Source: Amblyomma americanum (taxonomy: Eukaryota; Arthropoda; Arachnida; Ixodida; Ixodidae). From it: a DNA stretch of 64,000 nt. This document shows positions 1 through 9,388 of the stretch, one piece after another. The stretch is from contig NC_135498.1 in NCBI RefSeq assembly GCF_052857255.1, positions 111,820,723 to 111,884,722 of the forward strand, written 5' to 3'. Numbering within the stretch: the first letter of the stretch is position 1; each line of letters opens with the position of its first letter. Under the pieces are notes generated by a model. That model did no database searches and was not told the origin of the DNA. It saw only the letters and a program-made list of their open reading frames with translations. A program made the translations under genes and the position numbers.

Positions 1-121
1 TATGACAAACATGTAGGGAGCGAAAAGGCACCGAATCATGGTGCATAGGGGAATTTTATTTTGATGTGTTGTGCTTATCAGTGGGATAATAGTACTTAGA
101 TTAATCTATCGCTTAAAGAAA

Positions 122-125
<4 letters not shown>
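1..125. other. Left-edge flank, nothing recognised
   Basis: AT-rich unique-looking sequence before the first microsatellite. Short open frames here are not convincing. Confidence 0.5.

Positions 126-191
<66 letters not shown>
126..191. repeat. (TA)n microsatellite, target of two LTR elements
   Basis: An uninterrupted TA run of about 66 bp. The gypsy element at 192-6128 interrupts it and a short remnant (atatatat, 6129-6136) lies on the other side. The next gypsy element then begins and is itself followed by a longer (TA)n tract at 10399. The simplest reading is one original microsatellite hit twice. Confidence 0.9.
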
Positions 192-194
<3 letters not shown>

Positions 195-564
195 CACGTA
201 GTGGTGACGGCAGTCGAAGCAGCGATGAAGACGGACGAAAGGGTCTTCTAAAAGAACTGTTTATTGGGCTGACTTGCACCCAAAATGGACTGAATCACTC
301 GGCGGCGGCGAAGCGACAAGCGTGCTCGGCGGTCGTCGAACAGAATGCCCGCCGCTGTCGGCCGTGCTCAATTTAAAGCTGATAGCGAACATTCGAGATA
401 AAGGGCGCAAAGTTACTAGAACATTCCGGAACAACGTAGAATCAGCTTTGCCTGGCTGCGATCAATCGAGATAAATCTAGTCGCGTCTTGCGTCGCAAAC
501 AAAGCGATAAGGTGGTGTCGCGGCAGATTTGAAAAACGAACAAACACTGCAAATATTGGCGGCA
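192..564 (-). repeat. 3' LTR of the young gypsy element
   Basis: 373 bp, beginning TG and ending CA on either strand (tgtcacgtag to ttggcggca). The sense strand is minus. A minus-strand AATAAA lies at 260-265 and a TTTAAA TATA-like motif near 371-378. It differs from 5756-6128 at three sites. Confidence 0.95.
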
Positions 565-577
565 TTACTCCCCTCTC
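565..577 (-). other. Polypurine tract
   Basis: Directly inside the 3' LTR. The sense strand reads GAGAGGGGAGTAA, the expected plus-strand primer for reverse transcription, immediately before the LTR 5' TG. Confidence 0.8.
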
Positions 578-674
578 AAAGAAGCATCGACCCGATGCAT
601 TAAAACAAATAATGCGACTAGTAAGGGAAAAAAAACGGATCTTGCGAAAATAGAGCATGGAAATGCAGCGGCCT

Positions 675-3600
675 TTAGCGCGCATAATACGGCTTCAGAC
701 GGACTACATGGACAACTTCTGGTCGTACGCGGCGTCGCTGGGATGAAGTCATTGCGTCAGGGATGACTTCATAATCCAGTTCACCCAGCCGACGAAGAAC
801 CTTGTACGGGCCGAAATAGCGGCGCAAAAGCTTTTCACTCAATCCACGGCGGCGAATGGGCGTCCACACCCAGACTTGGTCTCCTGGCTTGTATTCCGCG
901 TTGCGTCTTCGTAGGTTGTAGCGTCTGGCGTCGGACCGCTGCTGATCTTTGATCCGTAATCGGGCAAGCCTTCGAGCTTCTTCTGCGCGTTGAAGGTAGG
1001 CGGCAACGTCGACGTTCTCTTCTTCTGTAACGTTGGGCAGCATGGCGTCTAGCGTGGTCGTGGCATCCCTGCCATGGACGAGCCTAAAAGGCGTCATCTG
1101 GGTGGTCTCCTGCACTGCGGTGTTGTAGGCGAAGACGACGTAAGGCAGGATGACATCCCAGGTTTTATGTTCGGCATCGACATACATAGCGAGCATATCG
1201 GCGATGGATTTGTTCAGGCGCTCGGTCAGTCCGTTGGTCTGCGGATGGTATGCAGTTGTCCTCCGGTGGCTGGTTTGGCTGTAGCGCAGGATGGCTTGCG
1301 TGAGTTCCGCCGTAAATGCTGTTCCTCTGTCCGTGATGAGCACATCGGGGGCGCCGTGTCGAAGAAGAACGCACTCCACGAAAAATTTGGCCACTTCTGC
1401 TGCTGTTCCGTTCGGTAGGGCTTTCGCCTCGGCGTAGCGGGTCAGGTAGTCGGTCGCTATGATGATCCACTTATTTCCAGATGTTGACGTTGGAAAAGGC
1501 CCAAGCAAGTCCATGCCAATCTGCTGAAAGGGTCTTGCGGGAGGTTCAATGGGGTTCAGAAATCCTGCTGGTCGTGTGGGAGGAGTCTTTCGTCGCTGAC
1601 AATCTCGGCATGTTTTCACATAGTGTGCGACATCGGCAGACAGTCGGGGCCAGTAATACTTGTCTTGAATGCGGCGGAGGGTGCCAGTAAACCCGAGATG
1701 TCCAGCTGTCGGCTCGTCGTGTGAAGCCTGTAGAACTTCTTCGCGGAGACAAGTAGGTACAACAAGGAGGTAGGCTGTTTTGTTCGCTGTAAAGTTCTTC
1801 TTCACAAGGACCTCATTCTGCACACAGAAAGAAGACAGTCCTCGCTTGAATGAAGCGGGGGGTGAAGAAACTTTGCCTTCCAGGTACTCGATGAGGAGTT
1901 TTAGGTTGGGGTCCGAGCGTTGCTGCTGAGCAAAAGAGCTTGCGCTGATGGGTCTCAGGAAGGCGTCCTCATCGTCGTCCAGCGGCGGTGCATCTACAGG
2001 GGCTCGTGAGAGGCAATCGGCGTCAGTGTGCTTGCGTCCGGACTTGTAAACGACGGTGACGTCAAACTCCTGGAGACGCAGACTCCATCGAGCGAGTCGG
2101 CCAGAGGTATCCTTCAAATTGGCAAGCCAGCAGAGCGCGTGGTGGTCGCTGACCACCTTGAACGGCCGTCCGTAGAGGTAGGGGCGGAATTTCGACGTAG
2201 CCCAGATGATGGCAAGGCACTCCTTTTCAGTGGTCGAATAGTTAGCCTCGGCCTTGGAAAGGGAACGGCTAGCGTAGGCGATGACCTTCTCCAGCCCGTC
2301 ACTTTTTTGAACGAGAACGGCGCCTAGTCCCACGCTGCTTGCGTCGGTATGAACTTCAGTATCGGCGTTTTCATCAAAATGCGCAAGGATCGGTGGGGAT
2401 TGTAAACGACGCTGAAGTTCCTTGAAGGCTTCTGCTTGCGGCGCTTCCCATTTAAACGGCACGTCTGCCTTCGTCAGTTGGGTCAGGGGCTCGGCGATGC
2501 GCGAAAAGTTTTTCACAAATCGTCGGTAATATGCGCATAGTCCGAGAAATCTGCGCACTGCTTTCTTATCGGCCGGCGGTTGAAACTGTTCAATAGCAGC
2601 TGTTTTCAGCGGGTCTGGGCGTACTCCTTCCTTGCTAACGATGTGGCCTAGAAACAGCAGCTCTTCGTAGGCAAAGTGGCATTTCTCTGCTTTCAAGGTT
2701 AGGCCAGACGACTTGATTGCGTCTAGTACTGTTCGAAGTCTTTTGAGGTGCTCTTCAAAGTTCGAGGCGAAGACAACGACGTCATCTAAATATACCAGGC
2801 AAATCTGCCACTTCAGGCCTACCAGCACTGTATCCATTACTCGCTGAAACGTCGCTGGTGCGGAACAGAGACCAAATGGCATCACCTTGAACTCAAACAA
2901 CCCATCCGGAGCTATGAATGCTGTCTTCTCGCGATCTCTTTCGTCGACCTCAATTTGCCAGTAGCCGCTCTTGAGGTCCATCGATGAGATATATTTGGCG
3001 TTGCAGAGGCGGTCCAGTGTGTCGTCGATGCGGGGGATGGGGTAGACGTCCTTCTTTGTTATGTTGTTCAAGCGGCGGTAATCCACGCAGAATCGAAGTG
3101 CGCCGTCTTTCTTTCTCACTAGAACAACCGGTGCCGCCCATGGGCTGTTTGAAGGCTGGATGACGTCGTCGCGAAGCATTTCTTCGACTTGGTCCCGGAT
3201 GGCTTGTCGTTCTCGCGGAGACACACGGTAGGGGCTTTGACGAAGAGGTCGGACGTGTTGATCCGTTATAATGCGATGCTTGGCAACTGGCGTCTGTCGC
3301 ACCTTCGGCGATGTCGAAAAGCACTCACTGTAGTTTTGAAGCAGATTGCGGATCTGGTCTTGTCTGTTCCGGTGCAGGGCTGGGTTGATGTCGAAAGTGG
3401 GCGAGTTCTCTTGGTCAGGCGGATCTTCTGCGGAGGGGTCGGAGAGGGCGAAGGAATCTCGTACGTCAGATATTTCGTCGTAGAAAGCAATCGTCGTTCC
3501 TCTGTTAATATGCCGGTATTCTTCGCTGAAGTTAGTCAGCAGTACTTCGGCCTGGCTATTGCGGAAATGTGCGATGCCTCTTGCGATGCTGATTCCTCGG

Positions 3601-4385
3601 TCTAGTAGCAACTGCATGTTCCCCTCGATGATGGCTTCAGTGTTTATGGCTTTCGTGGCGCCTACGGTCACGATAACGCTTGAACGGGGTGGGACGCTCA
3701 CTTCTTCCTCCAGGACACTTAGGGCAACGTGATTTTGCCGAGTTTTCATCGAAGCGATGGCTTCGTCCGTCGAAAGCGTGATCAGCTTGGATCGCAGGTC
3801 GATGATCGCCTGATGCTCATTAAGGAAATCCATACCCAAGATCACTTCGCGGGAGCATTGCGGTAGCACAACAAAGGTCGCAGGATAGGTATGTCCTTTG
3901 ACAGTCACTCGCGCTGTGCATCGTCCTGATGGCGTAATGAGGTGGCCCCCGGCGGTGTGAATTTGTGGGCCGTCCCAAGCCGTTGTGACTTTTCTGAGCT
4001 GCGCAGCGAATGTTCCATTCATCACCGAGTAATCGGCTCCTGTGTCGACTAGAGCGGTAACTTTCCGACCGTCGATAGTCACTTCTAGGTCAGAGGTCCT
4101 GGCTCTTGCATTGCATGTCGCTCTCGGCGTCGGGTCACGGCTTCGTCGCGTATGCGAGTCTCGGGTTGGGCGTGTGGTCGAAGCTCCTCTGGGTGGCGGC
4201 GTCGATTTCAAGGTAGCTTGCGTCGTGGTCGAGGTTCTCATTGTGTGCGGCGTCGGTGCAGCGAGTGTCGGTTCTTCATGCGGCGTCGCGGGTGCAGCGT
4301 CTTCATGGGGCGTGGTTGGTGGAGGATCTTCGGCGTTTAGCTCGTGAGCAACCTCACCTCCAGAGGTTGCTGCCTTTAGTTTCCC
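675..4385 (-). CDS. pol: Pol polyprotein (PR-RT-RH-INT), expressed by -1 frameshift from gag
   Basis: Retrotransposon Pol that processes the polyprotein, copies the RNA and integrates the DNA. The first ATG is at 4241 (1188 residues from there), but the frame opens at 4385 right after a TAG and overlaps the gag end, so it is most likely entered by frameshifting. Counted from Met4241: retroviral-type protease DTGA at 66-69; RT with YLDD at 484-487; RNase H with TDAS around 632-635; integrase with an HHCC finger and a catalytic triad D911, D971, E1007, i.e. 35 residues between the last two as in DD35E; a GPY-like YFGPYKV follows near the C terminus. The order is the normal Ty3/gypsy one. No internal stop. 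Stop codon about 110 bp from the 3' LTR. Confidence 0.95.
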   Translation of the reverse strand, partial: GKLKAATSGGEVAHELNAEDPPPTTPHEDAAPATPHEEPTLAAPTPHTMRTSTTTQATLKSTPPPRGASTTRPTRDSHTRRSRDPTPRATCNARARTSDLEVTIDGRKVTALVDTGADYSVMNGTFAAQLRKVTTAWDGPQIHTAGGHLITPSGRCTARVTVKGHTYPATFVVLPQCSREVILGMDFLNEHQAIIDLRSKLITLSTDEAIASMKTRQNHVALSVLEEEVSVPPRSSVIVTVGATKAINTEAIIEGNMQLLLDRGISIARGIAHFRNSQAEVLLTNFSEEYRHINRGTTIAFYDEISDVRDSFALSDPSAEDPPDQENSPTFDINPALHRNRQDQIRNLLQNYSECFSTSPKVRQTPVAKHRIITDQHVRPLRQSPYRVSPRERQAIRDQVEEMLRDDVIQPSNSPWAAPVVLVRKKDGALRFCVDYRRLNNITKKDVYPIPRIDDTLDRLCNAKYISSMDLKSGYWQIEVDERDREKTAFIAPDGLFEFKVMPFGLCSAPATFQRVMDTVLVGLKWQICLVYLDDVVVFASNFEEHLKRLRTVLDAIKSSGLTLKAEKCHFAYEELLFLGHIVSKEGVRPDPLKTAAIEQFQPPADKKAVRRFLGLCAYYRRFVKNFSRIAEPLTQLTKADVPFKWEAPQAEAFKELQRRLQSPPILAHFDENADTEVHTDASSVGLGAVLVQKSDGLEKVIAYASRSLSKAEANYSTTEKECLAIIWATSKFRPYLYGRPFKVVSDHHALCWLANLKDTSGRLARWSLRLQEFDVTVVYKSGRKHTDADCLSRAPVDAPPLDDDEDAFLRPISASSFAQQQRSDPNLKLLIEYLEGKVSSPPASFKRGLSSFCVQNEVLVKKNFTANKTAYLLVVPTCLREEVLQASHDEPTAGHLGFTGTLRRIQDKYYWPRLSADVAHYVKTCRDCQRRKTPPTRPAGFLNPIEPPARPFQQIGMDLLGPFPTSTSGNKWIIIATDYLTRYAEAKALPNGTAAEVAKFFVECVLLRHGAPDVLITDRGTAFTAELTQAILRYSQTSHRRTTAYHPQTNGLTERLNKSIADMLAMYVDAEHKTWDVILPYVVFAYNTAVQETTQMTPFRLVHGRDATTTLDAMLPNVTEEENVDVAAYLQRAEEARRLARLRIKDQQRSDARRYNLRRRNAEYKPGDQVWVWTPIRRRGLSEKLLRRYFGPYKVLRRLGELDYEVIPDAMTSSQRRRVRPEVVHVVRLKPYYAR
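4320..4385 (-). promoter_or_regulatory. Predicted programmed -1 ribosomal frameshift signal
   Basis: At the very end of gag the sense strand reads G GGA AAC TAA, so the slippery heptamer GGGAAAC (4385-4379) abuts the gag stop. Reading GGG AAA CTA in the -1 frame is exactly the pol frame, which is closed by TAG just upstream. After a 7-nt spacer (4378-4372) comes a perfect 9-bp stem: AGCAACCTC (4371-4363) with GAGGTTGCT (4355-4347), loop TGGAGGT. The loop bases TGGAGG can also pair with CCTCCA at 4325-4320, giving a possible H-type pseudoknot. Motif positions are seen directly; activity is inferred. Confidence 0.8.
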
Positions 4386-5728
4386 CTACGGGGGCTGGGC
4401 GACCTTCCTCGTACCGCGGCTGCGTAGCTGCGGCGTGGCGACGCAAAGCGCGAGGTTGACGGCGATGGTGAGCGCGAAAAGCGGTTCGGCGTGTACTCTT
4501 CTCGACGCAGGTACTCGTCGATTTCGTGCGGACGTTGTCCGAAGCGTGGTGGTGGGGCGTTAACGGCAAATCCTCGAAGACCGATACGTCGGTACGGGCA
4601 GTGACGAAGAATATGGCCGGCCTCACCGCAATGGAAGCACAACGGCCGGTTGTCGGAAGTCCTCCAGGCGTCGCATTTCCTGGGGCTTGAGCATCGGTCA
4701 TAGGCTGGGCGGGCGGGGGCTGGGAGGCGGCGTTGTGGAACGATTGGCTCATCTCGGGGAGGACGTGGGGGTTGTCGCTGGGGCTGAGCAGTACTTACTG
4801 CAGCGGCGTAGGTCATGGCCTGGGGTTCTGTTGCCGTCGGGGTGCCAAGTGCCTGTTGCACTTCTTCCCGTACCACATCCATCAGAGTCGCTGCTTGTGG
4901 CTGTGGGGAAGATGGCAGTAATCGGCGTAGCTCCTCTCGGACGATCTCGCGGATAACTTCCCGCAAGCTGTCGCTGGTGGTGGCCGGCGTGTCCGAACGG
5001 ATTGCACAGGCAGAGGAAGGGCGATTGTACTGCCGAGCTCGAACGTCGAGGGTATTCTCAATCGTGCGTGCTTCTTGCATAAACTCCTCGACTGTTTTTG
5101 GCGGCTGGCGGACGAGGCTTGCAAAGAGTTGTTCTTTTACGCCACGCATTAAAAACTGAACTTTCTTTTCCTCGGTCATCCCGGGATCAGCGCGGCGAAA
5201 TAGGCGCTTCATCTCCTCGACGTAACTGCGGACGGGCTCATTCGGAAGCTGGATCCTGGACTCGAGGAGTCGTTCGGCTCTTTCTTTCCTCACGACACTG
5301 GTGAATACCTTCAATAGTTCTCTCTTGAATAGCTCCCATGTCGTAAGGGACGACTCGTAGTTTTCGTACCACGTGCGTGCGGAGCCATCCAATGAGAAAA
5401 AAACGTGTCCAATCTTTGCCGCATCATCCCACTTGTTGAATGACGCCACGCGCTCAAATTGGTCCAACCATTCTTCAGGGTCTTCGCCTAGGGATCCATT
5501 GAAAGTTGGCGGCACCCGCGGCTGCTGCAGTATGATCGGTGTCGACATCTTCGGTGAGGTTGCGGTGCTCGTAGCCGCGTCTTTTCGCTGTCTGGTGCGG
5601 TCCGGCAGTTTCCCGAACTCAGGCTCCTCTCCCTGGAGACGTCGGCTGGCTCGCTGAGCTGCTGGCTCGTCCTCGGGTGCGAAGCGCTGAGGGCTGGCTT
5701 CACGACTTGAAGGGGGCGTCCGGAACAT
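4376..5728 (-). CDS. gag: Gag polyprotein
   Basis: 450-residue structural protein that packages the RNA in virus-like particles. Residues about 75-230 match the retrotransposon gag fold seen in Ty3/gypsy (a W-x-x-x-F core near FNGSLGEDPEEWLDQF, then long helices). One CCHC zinc knuckle, CFHCGEAGHILRHC, lies around 363-376, and the C terminus is Ser/Arg/Pro-rich. The chosen Met is 9 nt beyond the primer-binding site, the first ATG of the internal region. The last codons GGA AAC TAA form part of the frameshift site that leads into pol. Confidence 0.93.
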   Translation of the reverse strand: MFRTPPSSREASPQRFAPEDEPAAQRASRRLQGEEPEFGKLPDRTRQRKDAATSTATSPKMSTPIILQQPRVPPTFNGSLGEDPEEWLDQFERVASFNKWDDAAKIGHVFFSLDGSARTWYENYESSLTTWELFKRELLKVFTSVVRKERAERLLESRIQLPNEPVRSYVEEMKRLFRRADPGMTEEKKVQFLMRGVKEQLFASLVRQPPKTVEEFMQEARTIENTLDVRARQYNRPSSACAIRSDTPATTSDSLREVIREIVREELRRLLPSSPQPQAATLMDVVREEVQQALGTPTATEPQAMTYAAAVSTAQPQRQPPRPPRDEPIVPQRRLPAPARPAYDRCSSPRKCDAWRTSDNRPLCFHCGEAGHILRHCPYRRIGLRGFAVNAPPPRFGQRPHEIDEYLRREEYTPNRFSRSPSPSTSRFASPRRSYAAAVRGRSPSPRRGN

Positions 5729-5737
5729 GGAAGGCTA

Positions 5738-5753
5738 CCCCGCACCTCCACCA
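5738..5753 (-). other. Primer-binding site, probably tRNA-Ala
   Basis: Two bases inside the 5' LTR the sense strand reads TGGTGGAGGTGCGGGG. Its complement ends CACCTCCA-CCA, which looks like the 3' end of an alanine tRNA, including U70 of the G3:U70 pair. The match is from memory of the tRNA, not a search. Confidence 0.7.
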
Positions 5754-5755
5754 GA

Positions 5756-6128
5756 TGTCACGTAGTGGTGACGGCAGTCGAAGCAGCAATGAAGACGGAC
5801 GAAAGGGTCTTCTAAAAGAACTGTTTATTGGGCTGACTTGCACCCAAAATGGACTGAATCACTCGGCGGCGGCGAAGCGACAAGCGTGCTCGGCGGTCGT
5901 CGAACAGAATGCCCGCCGCTGTCGGCCGTGCTCAATTTAAAGCTGATAGCGAACATTCGAGATAAAGGGCGCAAAGTTACTAGAACATTCCGGAACAACG
6001 TAGAATCAGCTTTGCCTGGCTGCGATCAATCGAGATAAATCTATTCGCGTCTTGCGTCCCAAACAAAGCGATAAGGTGGTGTCGCGGCAGATTTGAAAAA
6101 CGAACAAACACTGCAAATATTGGCGGCA
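5756..6128 (-). repeat. 5' LTR of the young gypsy element
   Basis: 373 bp, same ends as the copy at 192-564, with three substitutions between them. It supplies the promoter for the minus-strand transcript. Confidence 0.95.
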
Positions 6129-6136
6129 ATATATAT

Positions 6137-6250
6137 TGTAAAGGACTGAAGCTGAGGCGGGGCCGTCCGCTCGAATGCCTAGCATTTAATGCCACTTCCT
6201 TGTCCTCTTCTCCCCGCGCCTCCAATCTTTATTTCATCTTTGACGTCACG
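6137..6250 (-). repeat. Shortened 3' LTR of the old gypsy element
   Basis: Begins tgtaaagg as does 10244 and stays similar through the Ctcgaatgcctagc segment. It then lacks about 34 bp present in the other copy. The inner boundary is approximate and no clear polypurine tract is visible beside it. Confidence 0.65.
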
Positions 6251-6662
6251 ACTCCGGACCTGAAAGGAAGAGACAACACTACAGTCCTCAACACATAATG
6301 CGCTTCATGTCTACGAGGATTCCAAGAATGTCTGTGAAAGCCCGAAGACAGTAGGGGTCAGTCATACATCGACGCATAGGGATCGTAGAGGCTTTGCAAA
6401 CGACTGCGACCGTAATGACAGTTGCGGTTAATACCAACGTTTCAAGCAAACCATGCGAACACTGCCGCTTTGCTTCAACCGCGACACGTGCACTGCGACA
6501 CTGTTTCTTCTCCGTCTGTCCGAATCTGCCTGAAACGCTGCAGTACACACAAACCACGCATTGTGTCCTAACCGTTCAGTGATGACCTAGGACCCATCGT
6601 GTTTCGAAGTCAGTTTACGCCCTGCCGACTGTAGGCTGCGTCGCACCCAGACGTCTGCAACT

Positions 6663-7330
6663 TCATAGCAAGGAGCTGGTCAATGTCGGCGGTCTACGTT
6701 GCGTTTTTCGCCTGTTGCGCACAAGACGCTCTTTCCCGTGCTTCCGACCTGATGCGCTGACAAGCTGCCTGTCGTGGCACAGGGGTCCCGACGTTGATAG
6801 GTGTTTCGAAGTTACACGTACCTGTAAGTTGAGGCTGTTGTCCGTACAAATTTTTGTAAGGCGTTGTTCCTGCAGAACTTTGCACAGAAGTGTTGACAGC
6901 GTAAGCTGCCGCTCAGAGGTGCTGGTCCCAGTCTGCCTCGCTTGAGAGTGGTACGCCAATGCAAAGTGGTGCTCAACCTCCTCCCGGCACAGGTACACAC
7001 AGATTTCGCGACTCCGGGAGGTGGTCGACCGGTCCGATATTAGTGTTCGGGAAAGCCCATGCCGCCATTCGAACCGGTCTTGTAAAAAGTCAACGACGTC
7101 GTGTTCAGCGAGAGAGGGCACAGCGGCAACCTCCACAAAGTTTAACAAATAATCTACAGCCACTAATATATACCGGTTGCCTACTGCTGATGTTGGCAGA
7201 GGTCCAATGTGATCAACCCCTATCCTGACAAATACAGTGTTAGGCAAAAGGATTGGCGTGAGAAACTTGGGTTGTCATCCTGAAAGACGTTTGTACTCTT
7301 GGCAGACTTCGTAGCTGGCAACCCACGCGC
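6663..7330 (-). pseudogene. Integrase remnant of the old gypsy element
   Basis: Contains the integrase core start VGVDHIGPLPT-like (as RIGVDHIGPLPTSAVG) and the second catalytic region TLISDRST, where the usual G after DR is changed. It lies in the same frame as the RNase H segment upstream and is separated from it by in-frame stops at 7392-7394 and near 7270. The HHCC finger is split by the first stop, just after HDFPTGGHIG. The third acidic residue cannot be placed, so it is non-functional. Confidence 0.75.
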
Positions 7331-7391
7331 GGATGTTGCTGCCCATCTTGGGCCACCAGAAGTGTTTTTGTGCCTTTCGCACTGTGGCTCG

Positions 7392-8255
7392 CTAGCCAAT
7401 GTGCCCTCCTGTGGGGAAGTCGTGGATGGCGTGGAGCAGCTGCCCGCGGGGAGCAGCAGGAAGTACGAGGAGATGCTGTTCTTCCTTGCGGTTTTTGAGC
7501 CAGTGCCGGCGGTACAACGTAGCATCTCGCAGGACAAACCTGGAGTTGCTCCCGGTGTCCCCAAGGGAGGTCATGATAGCCGCCAAATCTCGGTCGTCGT
7601 TTGGGGCCTTTTTTATATCCTGCTGACTAAATAAGAACCAACTTTCGCTGGACCGAGTTCGAGAGCAGCCGTCACAACTGGAGTGTCGCGACAAGGCATC
7701 TGCAGTGCGGTTAAGAGCCTCGGCACGATGCCGCACATTATATGTGTATTCTTGGAGAGTAATTATCCAGCGAGCGAACTTGTGCGTCAGGTGCCGCTTC
7801 GTGAACACCCAGGAGATTGCGGAATTATCCGTTAAGAGGGTAAATTTCCGATCAAAGAGGTAGTGGCGAAACTTATCGTCGACACTCCAGACCGCCGCCA
7901 GACATTCCAACTCGTTGGAGTGGTAATGGCTTTCGGCATCGAACAGTTTGCGGCTAGCGTACGTAACGACGTGCTGACCACCCTGAGAGTCGCACTGGAG
8001 CAGAACTGCCCCCAGGCCGACCTGCCTAACGTCAGTGTGCACTTCAGTGTTCCAGTCTTCGCGAAAGTGTCTAGGTACCGGGCACTGAGTCAGTTGACCT
8101 TTGAGCGCTTGAAAGGCTCTTTGCTGCTGTTCACCCCATGCGAAGTTATCGCTCTTTTTCAACAAATTCGTGAGGGGAGCTGATGTGGTGGCAAAATTGG
8201 CGACAAATTTTCGTAAATAAGAAACCATGCCGAGGAATGCCTGGAGCTGCCTCAC
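7392..8255 (-). pseudogene. RT connection, RNase H and integrase finger remnant
   Basis: A 287-codon stretch with the RT thumb/connection (FLGMVSYLRKFVANF), an RNase H domain (VHTDVRQVGLGAVLLQ, where the usual TDAS is TDVR, then LTDNSAISWV) and the start of the integrase HHCC finger. A frameshift near 8255 separates it from the RT palm, and a stop at 7392 ends it inside the finger. Confidence 0.8.
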
Positions 8256-8840
8256 ACTGCCGGGTGTGGGGAATTCGTGACGGCCGCTATCCGCTCTGGG
8301 AGCGGGTGAATGCCCTCCGCAGAAATTTTGTAACCGAGGTAGGAGATCTCTGACAGACCAAACTTACATTTCTCGCGGTTCAACCGGAAGCCAGCTTGGT
8401 ATAACCTGGCCAGAACATTATCTAGATTCCGGAGATGCTCATCTTCGCTGCCGCCGACGACCAAAATGTCATCGAGGTAGACCACACAGGCGTGATATTT
8501 GAGAGAACCCAGCACCATGCTCATGGCGCGCTGGAAAGTGCTTGAAGCTGTACGTAGCCCAAAGGGCATGCGATTAAACTCGTATAGCCCCAGTAGGAGT
8601 GCGAAAAGCAGTGTTGCCTTTATCCTCTACGGCGACGTTGATCTGGCAATACCCGGAGCGCAAATCGAGAGATGAAAAGTATTTTGCGTGTCGGACGGCG
8701 TCATGTGTGTCGTCGATACGAGGAAGCGGGTAAGAGTCTAGGATCGTGTGCTTACTGAGATCTCTGTAGTCAACGCGAAGCCTCAGAGTGCGTTTTTCTT
8801 GCGTGAGAGAACAACAACCAGCATATCGCGTACCTGGTCA
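8252..8840 (-). pseudogene. Reverse transcriptase remnant of the old gypsy element
   Basis: The palm is readable from MPFGLRTASSTFQRAM to YLDDILVVGG (8252-8569), with the catalytic YLDD retained. Upstream, in broken frames, the sequence up to about 8840 still encodes the fingers region (YSLDLRSGY-like and the DYRxLN-like motif). Frame changes occur near 8570 and 8255. Confidence 0.8.
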
Positions 8841-8995
8841 GCGATCACCGTTCATTCGCGCTTTGCGTAACGCCGCAGAGGTTTTGTTATGTTCGGGTGA
8901 TTCTCGGTTGTTATGCGGTGAACAACCAAGTGAGTGCCAGGGAGCTGGGACACTAGTCTCCGCGAAAATGGCACTGTGCCGGTGCAGTAGGGCAC

Positions 8996-9388
8996 TCAAA
9001 GTTTTGAGGACCGAAGCCTCACCTTTAGGATGCTCGTCCACGGTTGCACTTCACCGTTTTGGATGGAAAGAGCCACGTCCCAGGACATGAGGTAGTTCGC
9101 AGCCAAGATGAGGTCAGCAGGCAAGTCCGCAAACACCGGGACGCCCAATAGGACCTTGCTGCCAGCCTCAGTGCGGATGCAGAGATCGACTGCACCAACG
9201 GGAACGGCGCTCCCCCCCCCCCCCCCCAAGCCTTGCAGTGGAGACGAGGTCCATCGACTAAGAGGGACCGGTGCATGCCATTGGAGCAAGGCCGTTTGCT
9301 GGGCGCCGGTGTCACCCAGCGCGGTCAACTCCCCGATGCCGTCGACATGCACCGGCAGGAAAGGAAGGGGATGGTTCTGGAAATGCAT
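8996..9388 (-). pseudogene. Protease remnant of the old gypsy element
   Basis: A 130-codon frame with a retroviral-type protease active site, ALGDTGAQQT, at about residues 26-35, followed by a hydrophobic stretch (VFADLPADLILAANYLMSWD) typical of the second half of the fold. A pure C run on the plus strand (poly-Gly on this strand) lies between them and probably results from slippage. Confidence 0.7.

Larger units (their letters stand above)
192..6128 (-). mobile_element. Young Ty3/gypsy LTR retrotransposon, apparently intact
   Basis: Complete element of about 5.9 kb on the minus strand. From its 5' end: LTR (5756-6128), tRNA primer site, gag, pol (protease, reverse transcriptase, RNase H, integrase), polypurine tract and LTR (192-564). 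The two 373-bp LTRs differ at only three positions (about 99.2% identical), so the insertion is recent. Both ends are flanked by ATAT, which fits a 4-bp target duplication but cannot be proven inside a TA repeat. There is no env-like frame between pol and the polypurine tract. No nonsense or frameshift lesion is visible in gag or pol, so it may still be autonomous. Confidence 0.95.

Noticed and set aside
71..376. Frame with long Ile-Tyr repeats (also at 10282-10523, 44319-44526, 44629-44896)
   Set aside because: Translations of (TA)n microsatellites, not proteins.
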